Shown here piece after piece: positions 8,616 to 18,310 of a stretch of DNA of 64,000 bases. A program made the translations under genes and the position numbers. The stretch spans positions 1 to 64,000 of the forward strand of contig NZ_JXQV01000001.1 of assembly GCF_000834635.1 (NCBI RefSeq). The letters run 5' to 3'. The DNA comes from Agrobacterium tumefaciens. Lineage in GTDB: Bacteria > Pseudomonadota > Alphaproteobacteria > Rhizobiales > Rhizobiaceae. The notes beneath the pieces were generated by a model that was not told the origin of the DNA, did not search any database, and was given only the letters and a program-made list of their open reading frames with translations. Numbering within the stretch: position 1 is the stretch's first letter; every line of letters begins with the position of its first letter.

Positions 8616-8856
8616 GTTGTAGATCTCCCATTTGCGGCGCAAGATAGTCAAAGCTTGGAGGTCAAGTCAAACCATCTCGCCATTGCAAGCTTTCAGCCAA
8701 TCCCTCACCGTGAGAGAACGCAAATGCTGCGCAAAAAAAGTGACTGCTGCAACGCACAAAACGTTTGTCAGTCCGGTTGAATTGAGCATAACTTAAAAGC
8801 GGGAAGAGCAAAAAAGCCTGATAAGAAGAAAATACCAGGATCGCGAGGAGGCGAGC
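8616..8856. promoter_or_regulatory. Divergent phaA / phaR promoter region with TGC-rich candidate PhaR sites
   Basis: This 241-base spacer separates phaA (minus) and phaR (plus). TGCTGCGCA at 8725-8733 and CTGCTGCAACGCA at 8744-8756 form a TGC/GCA-rich, partly palindromic cluster. PhaR of other alphaproteobacteria is reported to bind TGC-rich sequences, so autoregulation here is a reasonable inference. No other gene is seen. Confidence 0.45.
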
Positions 8857-9429
8857 ATGGCCAAGCACAGCGGCGAGACCGTTATCAAGAAATATGCCAA
8901 CCGGCGGCTCTACAATACCGGAACCAGCACCTATGTGACACTTGAAGACCTGGCCAAGATGGTCAAGCGCGGTGAAGAGTTCAAGGTTCAGGATGCCAAG
9001 ACCTCGGAAGACATTACCCACGCAGTCCTGACGCAGATCATCATGGAGCAGGAAGGCAAGACCGGCAACACGCTGTTGCCAACCGCGTTTCTACGCCAGC
9101 TGATTTCCTATTATGGCGACCAGATGCAAATGGTGGTGCCGACCTTTCTCGAGCATTCCATGAAGACGTTTTCCGAACAGCAAACCCAGATGCAGGAGCA
9201 TATGGGCAAAGCCTTCGGTGATACATCGTCGAAAAATTTTGCTACGCCATTCGGCTTCATGGAAGAACAGATTAAGCGCAACACCGAGCTCTTCCGTCAG
9301 GCAATGCAGGTGTTTACGCCATTTCCCATGCCTGCGGCCCCTGCAGAAGCCAAGAAGCCGGACGCCTCAGAAATCAATGAGCTGAAGGCACAATTGCGCT
9401 CGCTTCAGACCAAGCTCGATCAACTTTGA
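8857..9429 (+). CDS. phaR: Polyhydroxyalkanoate synthesis repressor PhaR (AniA)
   Basis: The protein is 190 residues. Residues 9-70 form the PHB/PHA accumulation regulator DNA-binding domain (IKKYANRRLYNTGTSTYVTL, then EDITHAVLTQIIMEQE). The C-terminal half is amphipathic, with phenylalanine and methionine residues thought to contact PHB or phasin-coated granules, and a short coiled coil (ELKAQLRSLQTKLDQL) ends it. PhaR represses phasin and its own gene when no polymer is present, and in rhizobia also affects carbon flow. The start has a strong GGAGG site. It lies divergent to phaA-phaB and overlaps the convergent transporter gene by 10 bases. Confidence 0.95.
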   Translation: MAKHSGETVIKKYANRRLYNTGTSTYVTLEDLAKMVKRGEEFKVQDAKTSEDITHAVLTQIIMEQEGKTGNTLLPTAFLRQLISYYGDQMQMVVPTFLEHSMKTFSEQQTQMQEHMGKAFGDTSSKNFATPFGFMEEQIKRNTELFRQAMQVFTPFPMPAAPAEAKKPDASEINELKAQLRSLQTKLDQL

Positions 9430-10805
9430 CCGGCTTCTGATCTTTCGGGAACACGCAGCAGCAACAGGAAACCGGCGCCGAGAAAAATCGTAAGCGTCGC
9501 CATGCCCAAATGGGCCGAACCGCTGACATAGGTGACGATGGAAAAAGACAGCGTCGCCATGAAGCTCGTGGCGCGACCGGACAGCGCATAAATCCCGAAA
9601 TAACGGCCAGCTTCGGCAACCGTCACATTGCGCGACAGATATGACCGTGACGAGGCCTGAACGGGACCAAACGCAATGCCGATGAGAATGCCATAAAACA
9701 GATAGGCCTTTTCAGCAGAACTCGAAAACAGCCCTTCCGTGCTGGACACCGGAAGAGCCAGAAGACCGAACAGGGTCGAATCCGTATAGGTCGAGACGAT
9801 GCCAAAGGTTGCCACCAGCAACAGCGCAAGGCTGATAAGCACCGTGTTGCGCGAACCTAGACGCTGATCGACAAGCCCTGCGGCAATGCAACTGCCAATC
9901 GCCACGATGTTCAGAATGATCCCGTAAATTCCGATCTCCAGCGTACCCCAGCCGAACAGGCCCGCAGCGAAGGCACCGCCAAGGATCAACACGCCATTGA
10001 CGCCATCCTGATACAGCATCCGGGCGATCAGGAACCGCGTGATGGCGGGGCGACCTTTCAACTTCTTGAGCGTCGCTTTCAGTTCCGTCAGGCCAGAGTG
10101 AACCGCTCTACCAAGCGGTAGGCCCTTCTTCACATCAGGCGTGAACAGAAACATCGGCAAAATGAACACGAGATACCAGAGCGCCGAAATGGGCCCGGTG
10201 ATGCGGGCATCTTCGCCAGCCGCTGGATCAAGTCCGAACAGCGGCGGAATACCAAGGATCGTCACGCCGCTGTTGGGCGCAGCCGCCAGAAACAGCACGA
10301 CGAAAATCAGAACCACCATACCACCCAGATATCCAAGTCCCCAGGCCGTATTGGAAATGCGCCCAACGTTTTCGGGCGTGGTCAGACGCGGCATCATGGA
10401 ATCGTTGAAGACAATGGAAAATTCGGCAGCGATGGACGCCACGATCATGAAGGTGACAGGCCAGATTACGGCTGATCCGGGTGCGGCGAACCACAGCATC
10501 GAGAGGCTCGCAATCTTCAGCATCGCGAAGAAAGCGATCCATGGTTTTCGCGAGCCGGATTGATCGGCGATGGAACCCAGGATCGGTGAGAAAATGGCGA
10601 TGATGATGGACGAGATCGTCGCCATATTGCTCCAGGTCGTCTGCGCAGAGATCGGGTCCTCTGTCAGTCGGGCAACAAAATAGGGGCCGAAAATGAAGGT
10701 GGTGACGACGGTGAAAAAAGGTTGGGCTGCCCAATCGAACAGCATCCAGCCCCATATGCCACGCTTTGTCACGGTTTGGCCGGTCGCAAGGGAAGATGAG
10801 GCCAT
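9420..10805 (-). CDS. MFS transporter, UMF1 (Atg22-like) family
   Basis: This 461-residue integral membrane protein has about 12 hydrophobic segments. The N-terminal signature GIWGWMLFDWAAQPFFTVV and the following FIFGPYFVARL are characteristic of the UMF1 branch of the major facilitator superfamily, related to yeast vacuolar Atg22. The substrate of bacterial UMF1 members is not known to me, and nothing here fixes it. It lies about 70 bases downstream of the giant glutamate dehydrogenase on the same strand, so co-transcription is possible. An amino-acid-related role is only a guess from that neighbour. Confidence 0.85.
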   Translation of the reverse strand: MASSSLATGQTVTKRGIWGWMLFDWAAQPFFTVVTTFIFGPYFVARLTEDPISAQTTWSNMATISSIIIAIFSPILGSIADQSGSRKPWIAFFAMLKIASLSMLWFAAPGSAVIWPVTFMIVASIAAEFSIVFNDSMMPRLTTPENVGRISNTAWGLGYLGGMVVLIFVVLFLAAAPNSGVTILGIPPLFGLDPAAGEDARITGPISALWYLVFILPMFLFTPDVKKGLPLGRAVHSGLTELKATLKKLKGRPAITRFLIARMLYQDGVNGVLILGGAFAAGLFGWGTLEIGIYGIILNIVAIGSCIAAGLVDQRLGSRNTVLISLALLLVATFGIVSTYTDSTLFGLLALPVSSTEGLFSSSAEKAYLFYGILIGIAFGPVQASSRSYLSRNVTVAEAGRYFGIYALSGRATSFMATLSFSIVTYVSGSAHLGMATLTIFLGAGFLLLLRVPERSEAGQS

Positions 10806-10876
10806 ACGTCACCCTTTCGGCCATGGAATGGTCTGGTCTGCCCGGCCACGAAGCCGGGCAGTTCTGCGCCTGATGA

Positions 10877-13800
10877 TCAGACGCTACGAGCCTGGACTAT
10901 ATCTGAAAGCAATCCGGCAGCAACTGTCAGACGGGCAAGGTTGGTCTCGCCGCTGTCGCTGAGAGCGCTCAACTCCGAGACGATGCGGTTGACCCGAACG
11001 CGGTCGGCGGCATACCACGCCTGCACCGGGTTCTTTTCCTTCGCGTATTCGGTCATCGCCGAGATGACGATGCGAAGACGCGACGATGCGATCTGATCCT
11101 GGCTTCGCAGCAGAGCAAGGCTTTCATAATGGTCTGCAGGCGTAACGCGCTGACCTGCGTCCAGAAGCTTCGCCACACGGAACGTGGCAGATACGGCAGC
11201 ATAGCTTTCGGCTGCACGGGCAAGGCTTGTGTCTGCCCGCTCGGCAATCAGCATGATTTCGGGCACATAGACCAAGAGCGACAGCGTTTCCAGATCGCGG
11301 ATCAAAGCGGGGTCGACACCCTCGATCTCGCTGAAACCAAGCTCCTCCTTATACTTGGCCGCACCTGGAACAAGCGTGTGGATTGCCGCTTTCAACCGCT
11401 CGATTTCATCGGCCATAGAACCCGCAGCCGATGTCGTCTGGAGATAAAGCCGTGTGGCATCGGTGAATATTCTGGCGACATCGGCGTAAAGACTGTTCTG
11501 CACCGCGCCGGAAATTTTGCCGTCGAGCTTGTCGATCTCGCTCCACAGACGCTTCAGGCCAAAGCCGTCTTCGACGATCATTGCAGCCTTGACCACCGTG
11601 GGTGCCAACAGTCCGCTGGCATCGACCAGTTTCTGGACAAAGCCCGGACCGCCGCGATTGACAACCTGGTTGGCAAGCGATGTCGCAACGATTTCGCGGT
11701 GCAGACGATGGTTGGTAATATCGCCAGCATAGGTCTTCTGCATCTTGCTGGGGAAATAATCCCTTAAGAGATGCTGGAGATAAGGCTCATCCGGCAATGG
11801 ACTCGCCACAAGGGTATCGAACAGCGTCAGCTTGGCATAGGAAAGAAGGACGCCGATTTCCGGTCGGGTCAGCGGCTTGCCGGCTGCGTAACGCTCAGTG
11901 AATTCCGCATCATTCGGCAGGGTTTCCACCCGCCGGTTCAACAGACCCGCCGTTTCCAACGCGCCCATCAGGCGGCCAAGTTCCTCACCATTTTCCGTGC
12001 CGCGACGTTCAGTCAGCGAGATGGCAAGCGACTGAAGGTAGTTGTTGCGCAACACCAGATGCCCAACTTCCGTCGTCATGGAAGAGAGCAGCTGATTGCG
12101 CTTGGGCAATGTCAGACGCCCGTCGTTGACTGGAGATGACAAAGCGATCTTGATGTTGACCTCCACGTCCGAGGAATTGACCCCAGCCGAGTTGTCGATG
12201 GCATCGGAGTTGCATCGGCCACCTGAAAGCGCATAGGCAATACGGGCTTTCTGCGTGATGCCCAGATTGGCGCCTTCACCGATCACCTTGGCGCGAACCT
12301 CGGTCGCGTTGACGCGGATCGGATCATTGGCGCGGTCACCCACCTCTGCATTGGTTTCCACCGCAGCTTTCACATAGGTGCCGATGCCGCCAAACCAGAG
12401 AAGATCGACGGGCGCCTTCAGGATCGCCGTCATAATTTCAAACGGCGTCGCCACGGATTTGTCGATGCCGATGGCGGCAACAGCCTCCGGCGTCAGTGTC
12501 ACCGATTTTTCCGAGCGGGAGATGATCATCGCACCTGCGGACAAAACCGACCGATCATAATCTTGCCAGCTGGAGCGCGGCAGGTCGAACAGGCGTTTAC
12601 GCTCGGCAAAAGACTTATCCGTATCGGGCGTTGGATCAATGACGATATCGCGGTGATCAAAGGCTGCAATCAGCTCGATCTTTTCCGATAGCAACATGCC
12701 ATTGCCGAACACATCGCCCGACATGTCACCCACGCCAACCACCTTGAATGGCGTTGTCTGGATGTCGGTATCCATTTCGCGGAAATGCCGCTTCACGGTT
12801 TCCCAGGCGCCACGGGCGGTAATGCCCATTTTCTTGTGGTCGTAGCCGGCAGAGCCGCCTGAGGCAAAGGCATCATCCAGCCAGAAGCCGGCCTCGCGAG
12901 CCAAGCCATTTGCCGTGTCCGAGAAGGTTGCCGTTCCCTTGTCCGCCGCGACGACGAAATACGGATCGTCACCATCCAGCCGCAACGTGTCGGCAGGGGC
13001 GACGATATCATCGCCGACAATGTTGTCGGTAATGGACAGCAGCGTGCGAATATAGGTCTTGTAGGCTTCCTTGCCCGCATTGAAGACCTCATCGCGGTTG
13101 CCGCCGACCGGCAGGGTTTTCGGATAGAAGCCGCCCTTGGCACCCACGGGCACGATCACAGCGTTCTTGACCTGCTGCGCCTTGACCAGACCGAGCACCT
13201 CGGTGCGATAATCCTGTCCGCGATCCGACCAGCGAAGCCCGCCACGTGCCACCTTGCCGAACCGCAGATGGACACCTTCGACCTCGGTGCCGTAAACGAA
13301 GATTTCACGGAAGGGCCGTGGATCGGGCAAGCCATCCAGAAGCTTCGGATCGAACTTGAAGGCCAGCATCGCCTTTGGCGAACCATCCTCATTGCGCTGG
13401 AAATAATTGGTGCGCAACGTCGCATCCACCGCATTGACGTAACGGCGCAGTGTCCGGTCCTCATCAAGATTGGGAACGCCTGAAAGGGCTGCCTCAATCG
13501 CCTTGTGCAGATCAGACAGCTTGCGAAGCCGGGGCTTGTCGCCGACCTTCGGATCGAAGCCATAAGAAAACAGCTCGAAAATCTTCACGGCAATCGCTGG
13601 ATATTTGAACAGCGTTTCTGAAATATGCTCCTGCGAATAGACAATACCCGTCTGGCGCAGATAGCGGGCATAGGCGCGCAAGACAGACACTTCGCGCACG
13701 CTTAGGCCAGCTGCGACAATCAGCCGGTTGAAATTGTCATTGTCGACAGTGCCATCGAAGGCCGCCAGAAATGCTTCTTCAAGCCGTGGCCCGTAAACCG

Positions 13801-15637
13801 AAAGATCAAGCTTGACCCCGGGCTGTACCTGCAATTCCATATCGTGCAGCACGATGGATCTGGTCTCATCTGGAGATATGACACCAATATCGAAAGTCCG
13901 TTCGCTAATAACGCTGAAACCGAGATTCTCAAGCAAAGGCACACGTCGTGAAAGCGGCAAATGGCCATCTCGGTGAAAAATCTTTAGCGACAGCACGCCT
14001 TCGGCCTGGGTGTCGCGGCGGTAGAACTCTATGCGCACTGGCTCACCGCCAGCAGTCGCGGCAATATCGGGCAGATCGATGATCGCCTCGTCAGGCGTAA
14101 AGGCTTCCTGATAGGCCTGATCGACATCCAGAACGGGCGAACCGACGGGGGAAAGGGCCACGAAATGGTCGGTCCACCGTGCTGCGATATCGCTGACGGC
14201 GTCTTCGAGTTTATCCTGCGCCACCCGCGGCGTCTTGCCGTTGGTGCGCCCGACGATGAAGTGGACCCGCGCCACAGCACCCTCGGGAAATGCCGGGTAA
14301 TAGGCCGAGATATGGCCATCATAAATCTGCGAGAGATACTCGCCCATTTTTTCGCGCACGTAGGAGTTATACTCTTCGCGCGGCACAAAGATGATGACCG
14401 ACACAAAGCGGTCGAAGCGGTCGATGCGTGGCAGGACGCGAACGCGGGGCCTGTCGCTCAGCTCCATGATCTGCTCGATGAAACGGATCAGCAGATCGGC
14501 ATCGATCTGGAAGAGGTCGTCACGCGGGTAGGATTCCAGCGTGTTGTGCAAGATCCGGCCCGAGTGGCTGTTGGGATCGAAACCGAAATGATCCTCCACT
14601 TCGGCCACTTTCGCACGCAGAAGCGGGATCTGTTTGACGGAATGCGTATAAGCGGTGGCGGTGAAGAGGCCGACGATGCGCAACTCACCAACGACATTGC
14701 CGTCCTCATCGAAACGCTTGATGCCGATATAATCCATATAGGCGCGGCGATGGACGATGGATTTGACATTGGCTTTGGTCACGATCAGGAAATCGGGACC
14801 GTCGAGAAAGGCGAGGATTTCCGGCGTCGTCGTGACCGCGTCCTTGCCGAGGCGCAACACCCGCACATTCGGGTCCGTCAGCGTACCAAGACCACTGCCC
14901 TCGCCGCGCTCGACCTTGGCATCGTTGCCAGTGCCGGAATAGCTGTAGTCGCGCATGCCAAGGAACGTGAAGTTATCATTGCGCAACCACTCCAGAAACG
15001 CGACGGCTTCGTTGCGCCCCGTTTTACGACGGCTGGGGCCACGCTCCTGCAACTCCGTCAGCGCCTCGTCCAGCTTGGCAATCATCGGTTTCCAGTCGGT
15101 GAAGGCCGACTGAACCTGAGACAGCACAAACAGCAGACGCTCCGTCAGCGCCTCGGCTGCCTGTGAAGCAATCGGCGTAATATGGATCTGGATGAGGCTG
15201 ATATTGTCATGGGGCGCATCAAGTTCGGAATCGGCGAGACGATAACCGCCGGTTACCGCGGCATCGGCAACCAGAATAGGATGGACGGCGAGAAATAGGC
15301 TGCGGTAGCTGCTCGTTACCTCACCCATGACGCTGTCATAGAGGAAAGGCATGTTACGACCGATAATGGTCAGAATAGACACAGGATTGTCGCGCGGAGA
15401 AACACCCTCTACTTCAGAAATTCCAATATAGGGCTTGTCTTTCGTCCAGCGGGACAATTCATCCCGCGTGTGCTGGGCTGCTGCTGCCAGCATTTCAGGC
15501 GAATAATATTGTATATCATCTGAACTTGCGCGGCCAAAAACAGCCTCTGGGTCTAGAAATGGCTTACCGGACATCTCCGCCAAAATTCTGGTCTTTTCGA
15601 GTTTTTTGTCGCGTTTTGGATTGTTCCGGTAGCCCAT
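10877..15637 (-). CDS. NAD-specific glutamate dehydrogenase, large (L_180) type
   Basis: At 1,586 residues this matches the giant NAD-dependent glutamate dehydrogenases of proteobacteria and streptomycetes (about 1,600). The N-terminal half holds ACT-like regulatory regions. The catalytic dehydrogenase core is in the second half, with FRFGKVARGGLRWSDR-like residues (LRFGKVARGGLRWSDRG), QQVKNAVIVPVGAKGGF, and the NAD-domain segment VVGVGDMSGDVFGNGML. It converts glutamate to 2-oxoglutarate and ammonium and mainly serves catabolism. A GGGAGGAA site precedes the ATG. It is monocistronic or followed by the UMF1 transporter. Its 535-base upstream region is unusually long and contains palindromes. 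Confidence 0.95.
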   Translation of the reverse strand: MGYRNNPKRDKKLEKTRILAEMSGKPFLDPEAVFGRASSDDIQYYSPEMLAAAAQHTRDELSRWTKDKPYIGISEVEGVSPRDNPVSILTIIGRNMPFLYDSVMGEVTSSYRSLFLAVHPILVADAAVTGGYRLADSELDAPHDNISLIQIHITPIASQAAEALTERLLFVLSQVQSAFTDWKPMIAKLDEALTELQERGPSRRKTGRNEAVAFLEWLRNDNFTFLGMRDYSYSGTGNDAKVERGEGSGLGTLTDPNVRVLRLGKDAVTTTPEILAFLDGPDFLIVTKANVKSIVHRRAYMDYIGIKRFDEDGNVVGELRIVGLFTATAYTHSVKQIPLLRAKVAEVEDHFGFDPNSHSGRILHNTLESYPRDDLFQIDADLLIRFIEQIMELSDRPRVRVLPRIDRFDRFVSVIIFVPREEYNSYVREKMGEYLSQIYDGHISAYYPAFPEGAVARVHFIVGRTNGKTPRVAQDKLEDAVSDIAARWTDHFVALSPVGSPVLDVDQAYQEAFTPDEAIIDLPDIAATAGGEPVRIEFYRRDTQAEGVLSLKIFHRDGHLPLSRRVPLLENLGFSVISERTFDIGVISPDETRSIVLHDMELQVQPGVKLDLSVYGPRLEEAFLAAFDGTVDNDNFNRLIVAAGLSVREVSVLRAYARYLRQTGIVYSQEHISETLFKYPAIAVKIFELFSYGFDPKVGDKPRLRKLSDLHKAIEAALSGVPNLDEDRTLRRYVNAVDATLRTNYFQRNEDGSPKAMLAFKFDPKLLDGLPDPRPFREIFVYGTEVEGVHLRFGKVARGGLRWSDRGQDYRTEVLGLVKAQQVKNAVIVPVGAKGGFYPKTLPVGGNRDEVFNAGKEAYKTYIRTLLSITDNIVGDDIVAPADTLRLDGDDPYFVVAADKGTATFSDTANGLAREAGFWLDDAFASGGSAGYDHKKMGITARGAWETVKRHFREMDTDIQTTPFKVVGVGDMSGDVFGNGMLLSEKIELIAAFDHRDIVIDPTPDTDKSFAERKRLFDLPRSSWQDYDRSVLSAGAMIISRSEKSVTLTPEAVAAIGIDKSVATPFEIMTAILKAPVDLLWFGGIGTYVKAAVETNAEVGDRANDPIRVNATEVRAKVIGEGANLGITQKARIAYALSGGRCNSDAIDNSAGVNSSDVEVNIKIALSSPVNDGRLTLPKRNQLLSSMTTEVGHLVLRNNYLQSLAISLTERRGTENGEELGRLMGALETAGLLNRRVETLPNDAEFTERYAAGKPLTRPEIGVLLSYAKLTLFDTLVASPLPDEPYLQHLLRDYFPSKMQKTYAGDITNHRLHREIVATSLANQVVNRGGPGFVQKLVDASGLLAPTVVKAAMIVEDGFGLKRLWSEIDKLDGKISGAVQNSLYADVARIFTDATRLYLQTTSAAGSMADEIERLKAAIHTLVPGAAKYKEELGFSEIEGVDPALIRDLETLSLLVYVPEIMLIAERADTSLARAAESYAAVSATFRVAKLLDAGQRVTPADHYESLALLRSQDQIASSRLRIVISAMTEYAKEKNPVQAWYAADRVRVNRIVSELSALSDSGETNLARLTVAAGLLSDIVQARSV

Positions 15638-16172
15638 TTTGTCTTTTTCCTCCCAAAGGGTGAAGTTTTATCAATGAAAACAGAAAAAATCGTCATTTTC
15701 ACAAATTCGAATCGGATATTGGCGCGGAATTATGAAGAGTTTAAGTGGCAATCTTTACTTTAAGCGCCGCGCCGGAATTTTATTCGATTGAAATCTGCCG
15801 GGCGCGTCCTGCGCCGAATCAAAAGGCACCGATTCGCATTTTTCGTCGGTGGCAAAGTGACCCTATTGTGACTCGATAGTCACGGTCGAAGCAAATTATT
15901 GATTTCCTCGTATTTTTGTGATAGACCTTAGAAACTGATCCACAGCGTGGCATTTGCGTGCCCAAAAACACCACGAAAGCAACTCATCACTTGCACGCGG
16001 TTTCCGTGACATACCGATTGTTTGTGTCAACCTGCGGGTTGCGGGTGGCCTGTCTTTGAGCGCACGTCTGTACCAGTATCAAGTCACTTGACGGTTCCCC
16101 CGTCTCATCCGGGCCTGACCGACCCGACCCCCGGAAATCCCGGGTGTATGTAACAGGGAGTTTTTAGAACGA
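15638..16172. promoter_or_regulatory. Divergent promoter region between glutamate dehydrogenase and carD
   Basis: This 535-base gene-free stretch contains two short palindromes: GTGACTCGATAGTCAC at 15868-15883 (a further GTGAC lies 11 bases upstream) and TCAAGTCACTTGA at 16079-16091. AT-rich DNA lies next to the glutamate dehydrogenase start. A TTGACGG at 16089 could be a -35 for carD. I see no open frame or RNA gene that I can support. Confidence 0.5.
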
Positions 16173-16745
16173 ATGACGACCCAGCCAAAAAAATCTCCAG
16201 CGCGTCACGGTTTCAAGACCGGCGAAGCGATCGTTTATCCCGCTCATGGTGTCGGTACCATTTCGTCCATTGAGGAACAGGAAGTTGCGGGTATGAAGCT
16301 CGAACTGTTCGTCATTGATTTCGAAAAAGACAAGATGCGCCTGAAAGTTCCCGTGGCCAAAGCTGTCAGCATCGGCATGCGCAAGCTGTCCGAAGAAGAC
16401 TTTGTCGAGCGCGCGTTGAAAGTTGTTCAGGGCAAGGCTCGCGTCAAGCGCACCATGTGGTCGCGCCGTGCGCAGGAATATGATGCAAAGATCAATTCCG
16501 GCGACCTGATCGCCATCGCGGAAGTGGTTCGTGACCTTTACCGTGCGGAAAACCAGCCGGAACAGTCCTATTCCGAGCGTCAGCTTTATGAAGCTGCTCT
16601 TGATCGCATGGCCCGCGAAATTGCCGCTGTGAACAAGATGTCTGAAACGGAAGCCGTTCGCCTGGTTGAGGTCAATCTCAACAAGGGACCAAAGCGCGGC
16701 AAGGCGATTGACGAAGAAGACGCTCAGGAAGAAGAAGCCGCTTAA
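16173..16745 (+). CDS. carD: CarD-family (CdnL-type) RNA polymerase-binding transcriptional regulator
   Basis: This 190-residue protein has the CarD/CdnL/TRCF interaction domain at about residues 10-70 (HGFKTGEAIVYPAHGVGTISSIEEQ, KLELFVIDFEKDKM-RLKVPV) and an all-helical C-terminal domain with KVVQGKARVKRTMWSRRAQEYDAKINSGDL. CdnL proteins bind the RNA polymerase beta subunit and stabilise open promoter complexes, particularly at rRNA and growth genes. The acidic tail (DEEDAQEEEAA) is normal. It converges on the M48 lipoprotein gene through a strong shared terminator. Confidence 0.93.
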   Translation: MTTQPKKSPARHGFKTGEAIVYPAHGVGTISSIEEQEVAGMKLELFVIDFEKDKMRLKVPVAKAVSIGMRKLSEEDFVERALKVVQGKARVKRTMWSRRAQEYDAKINSGDLIAIAEVVRDLYRAENQPEQSYSERQLYEAALDRMAREIAAVNKMSETEAVRLVEVNLNKGPKRGKAIDEEDAQEEEAA

Positions 16746-16766
16746 GCGTCTGATCTTCCATTCTAC

Positions 16767-16836
16767 AAACCCGGCCTTTGAATTAGACCTGCTCCACCTT
16801 GGAAACAGGTTCAATTCAAAGGCCGGGTTTTTTATT
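16767..16836. terminator. Bidirectional terminator with an 18-bp perfect stem between carD and the M48 protease
   Basis: The left arm 16767-16784 and right arm 16813-16830 are perfectly complementary over 18 bases (AAACCCGGCCTTTGAATT). GACCTG/CAGGTT lies inside as a possible second stem, and a T-run follows on the right. The mirrored A-run lets it serve the convergent gene. Confidence 0.92.
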
Positions 16837-18310
16837 CGGCGATGATCTTCACACGCTCGCCGGGCTGGATCGCCGCTGTTGCGCTCATGGCGTTCAGCAC
16901 CCGGAAGAGTTCCACCTTCCTGTCGGTGCCCATCATGCGCCCAGCGATGGACGCAATCGTGTCGCCCGGCTTGGTGGTGATAACGCGCACGCGCAGAGGC
17001 TTCAGTGCCGAAATTTCAGCCGGTGTCATCTTGCGAAACGTCGTGCGCAACACATTGGCCACGCTATCGAGCTGCGCGCTGCCCTTGGGCACTGCGGTCA
17101 GGAAGCGGAAAATCTGCTGTCCGACCCGGATCACGGTTACATCGAAATCCCATTTATCGGCGGTGGCGCGCGCCGTTGCTGCTGGCAATCCGTTGATTTC
17201 CGTTTCACGCACGGTTTCAGGCACCAGACCAGCGACCCAGCCACTGGTCAGGTAGTTGGCAAGGCTTGTTTGCTTGGGATCAGCCACACCATCAAAACGG
17301 ATCGCCATCTCGCCGGGGCCGGTGGCAAGCACTGCCTCGACCTTGTTGTCGATCTGGAAACCTTCGGGAACATCGAAGCGAATGCCAAGGGTGCCATGCA
17401 GGAACGTGTTGCCCCGCACATAGCCTTCCTGCGGACTATCGCCGTAAAGAAGCCCGTCTATGCCATTGAGGAACCAGTCGCGACCCTTATCTCCAACCTG
17501 CCCTTCCTGCCCGAAGGCGCGGGCATGGCGCTTGGCCAGCTCGATGCGCTGCGGTGTGTTGGGATGGCTCGACAGGAAGTCGAGGCTCTGGTCGCTGTCG
17601 GGATCTGCCGATGAGAAGCGCGCATAAGCCGCCATGGAATCAAGGAAGCGAGGCGACGCATAGGGATCGTAACCGGCCTCGCCCAGCATGCGCACACCGA
17701 TAACATCGGCCTGCAATTCCTGCTGGCGGGAAAAGGCTGCCAATCGCAACTTGCCACGCGCAAGGGCCTGTTTTCCGGCCAGATCGCTGGACAAGACTTC
17801 CGCAACCACACGGCTCGCAATCACCTCGGCCTCTTCGCGGCGCTGGCGCTCAATGCCATGATTGGCAGTCACATGGCCCATCTCGTGAGACAGCACCGCT
17901 GCGACTTCCGAAGCATCATTGGCAAGCGCCAGAAGCCCGCGGGTCACATAGAGATAGCCACCCGGCAGCGCAAAGGCGTTGATGGCGGGAGAGTTCAGAA
18001 TGGTAATGCGATAGGACTGCTGCGGATTTTCCGAGACTGCCGTCAACGCACCTGCGATGCGGGCCACAAGGCGCTCGGTCTTGTCGTCGTGATACTCACC
18101 GCCATAGCTAGCCACGATGCGGGGATGCTCACGCGCACCCATCTGGGCACGCGGATCGTCCTTCTGCACCTGCTCAACGGTTTGAGGATTGTCAGATGGC
18201 TTGAGCGTGGACTGGTAGGACGAGCTGAAGAGCGACTGGCACGCCGACAGCACGAAGCCGGCGGTCGCCAATGCCAGCGTGCGCTTGACCAGCCTGCCTG
18301 TGTGCCGCAT
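16832..18310 (-). CDS. M48 family metalloprotease lipoprotein with C-terminal LysM-like domain
   Basis: From the ATG at 18310 the protein is 492 residues. A lipoprotein signal peptide ends in LSAC with the lipid cysteine at residue 24. The zinc motif HEMGH lies at 142-146, followed by the downstream glutamate region (SRQQELQADVIGVRML), as in BepA/LoiP-type M48 periplasmic proteases. The last 50 residues (VRVITTKPGDTIASIAGRM ... IQPGERVKIIAE) resemble a LysM peptidoglycan-binding module. M48 lipoproteins help assemble or degrade outer-membrane proteins such as LptD; that role is inferred from the family. The frame is open to 18397, but the longer leader would bury the lipobox. Confidence 0.9.
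   Translation of the reverse strand: MRHTGRLVKRTLALATAGFVLSACQSLFSSSYQSTLKPSDNPQTVEQVQKDDPRAQMGAREHPRIVASYGGEYHDDKTERLVARIAGALTAVSENPQQSYRITILNSPAINAFALPGGYLYVTRGLLALANDASEVAAVLSHEMGHVTANHGIERQRREEAEVIASRVVAEVLSSDLAGKQALARGKLRLAAFSRQQELQADVIGVRMLGEAGYDPYASPRFLDSMAAYARFSSADPDSDQSLDFLSSHPNTPQRIELAKRHARAFGQEGQVGDKGRDWFLNGIDGLLYGDSPQEGYVRGNTFLHGTLGIRFDVPEGFQIDNKVEAVLATGPGEMAIRFDGVADPKQTSLANYLTSGWVAGLVPETVRETEINGLPAATARATADKWDFDVTVIRVGQQIFRFLTAVPKGSAQLDSVANVLRTTFRKMTPAEISALKPLRVRVITTKPGDTIASIAGRMMGTDRKVELFRVLNAMSATAAIQPGERVKIIAE

Noticed and set aside
14165..15166. 333-residue plus-strand frame inside the glutamate dehydrogenase gene
   Set aside because: It is opposite conserved coding sequence with no supporting ribosome-binding site or domain.
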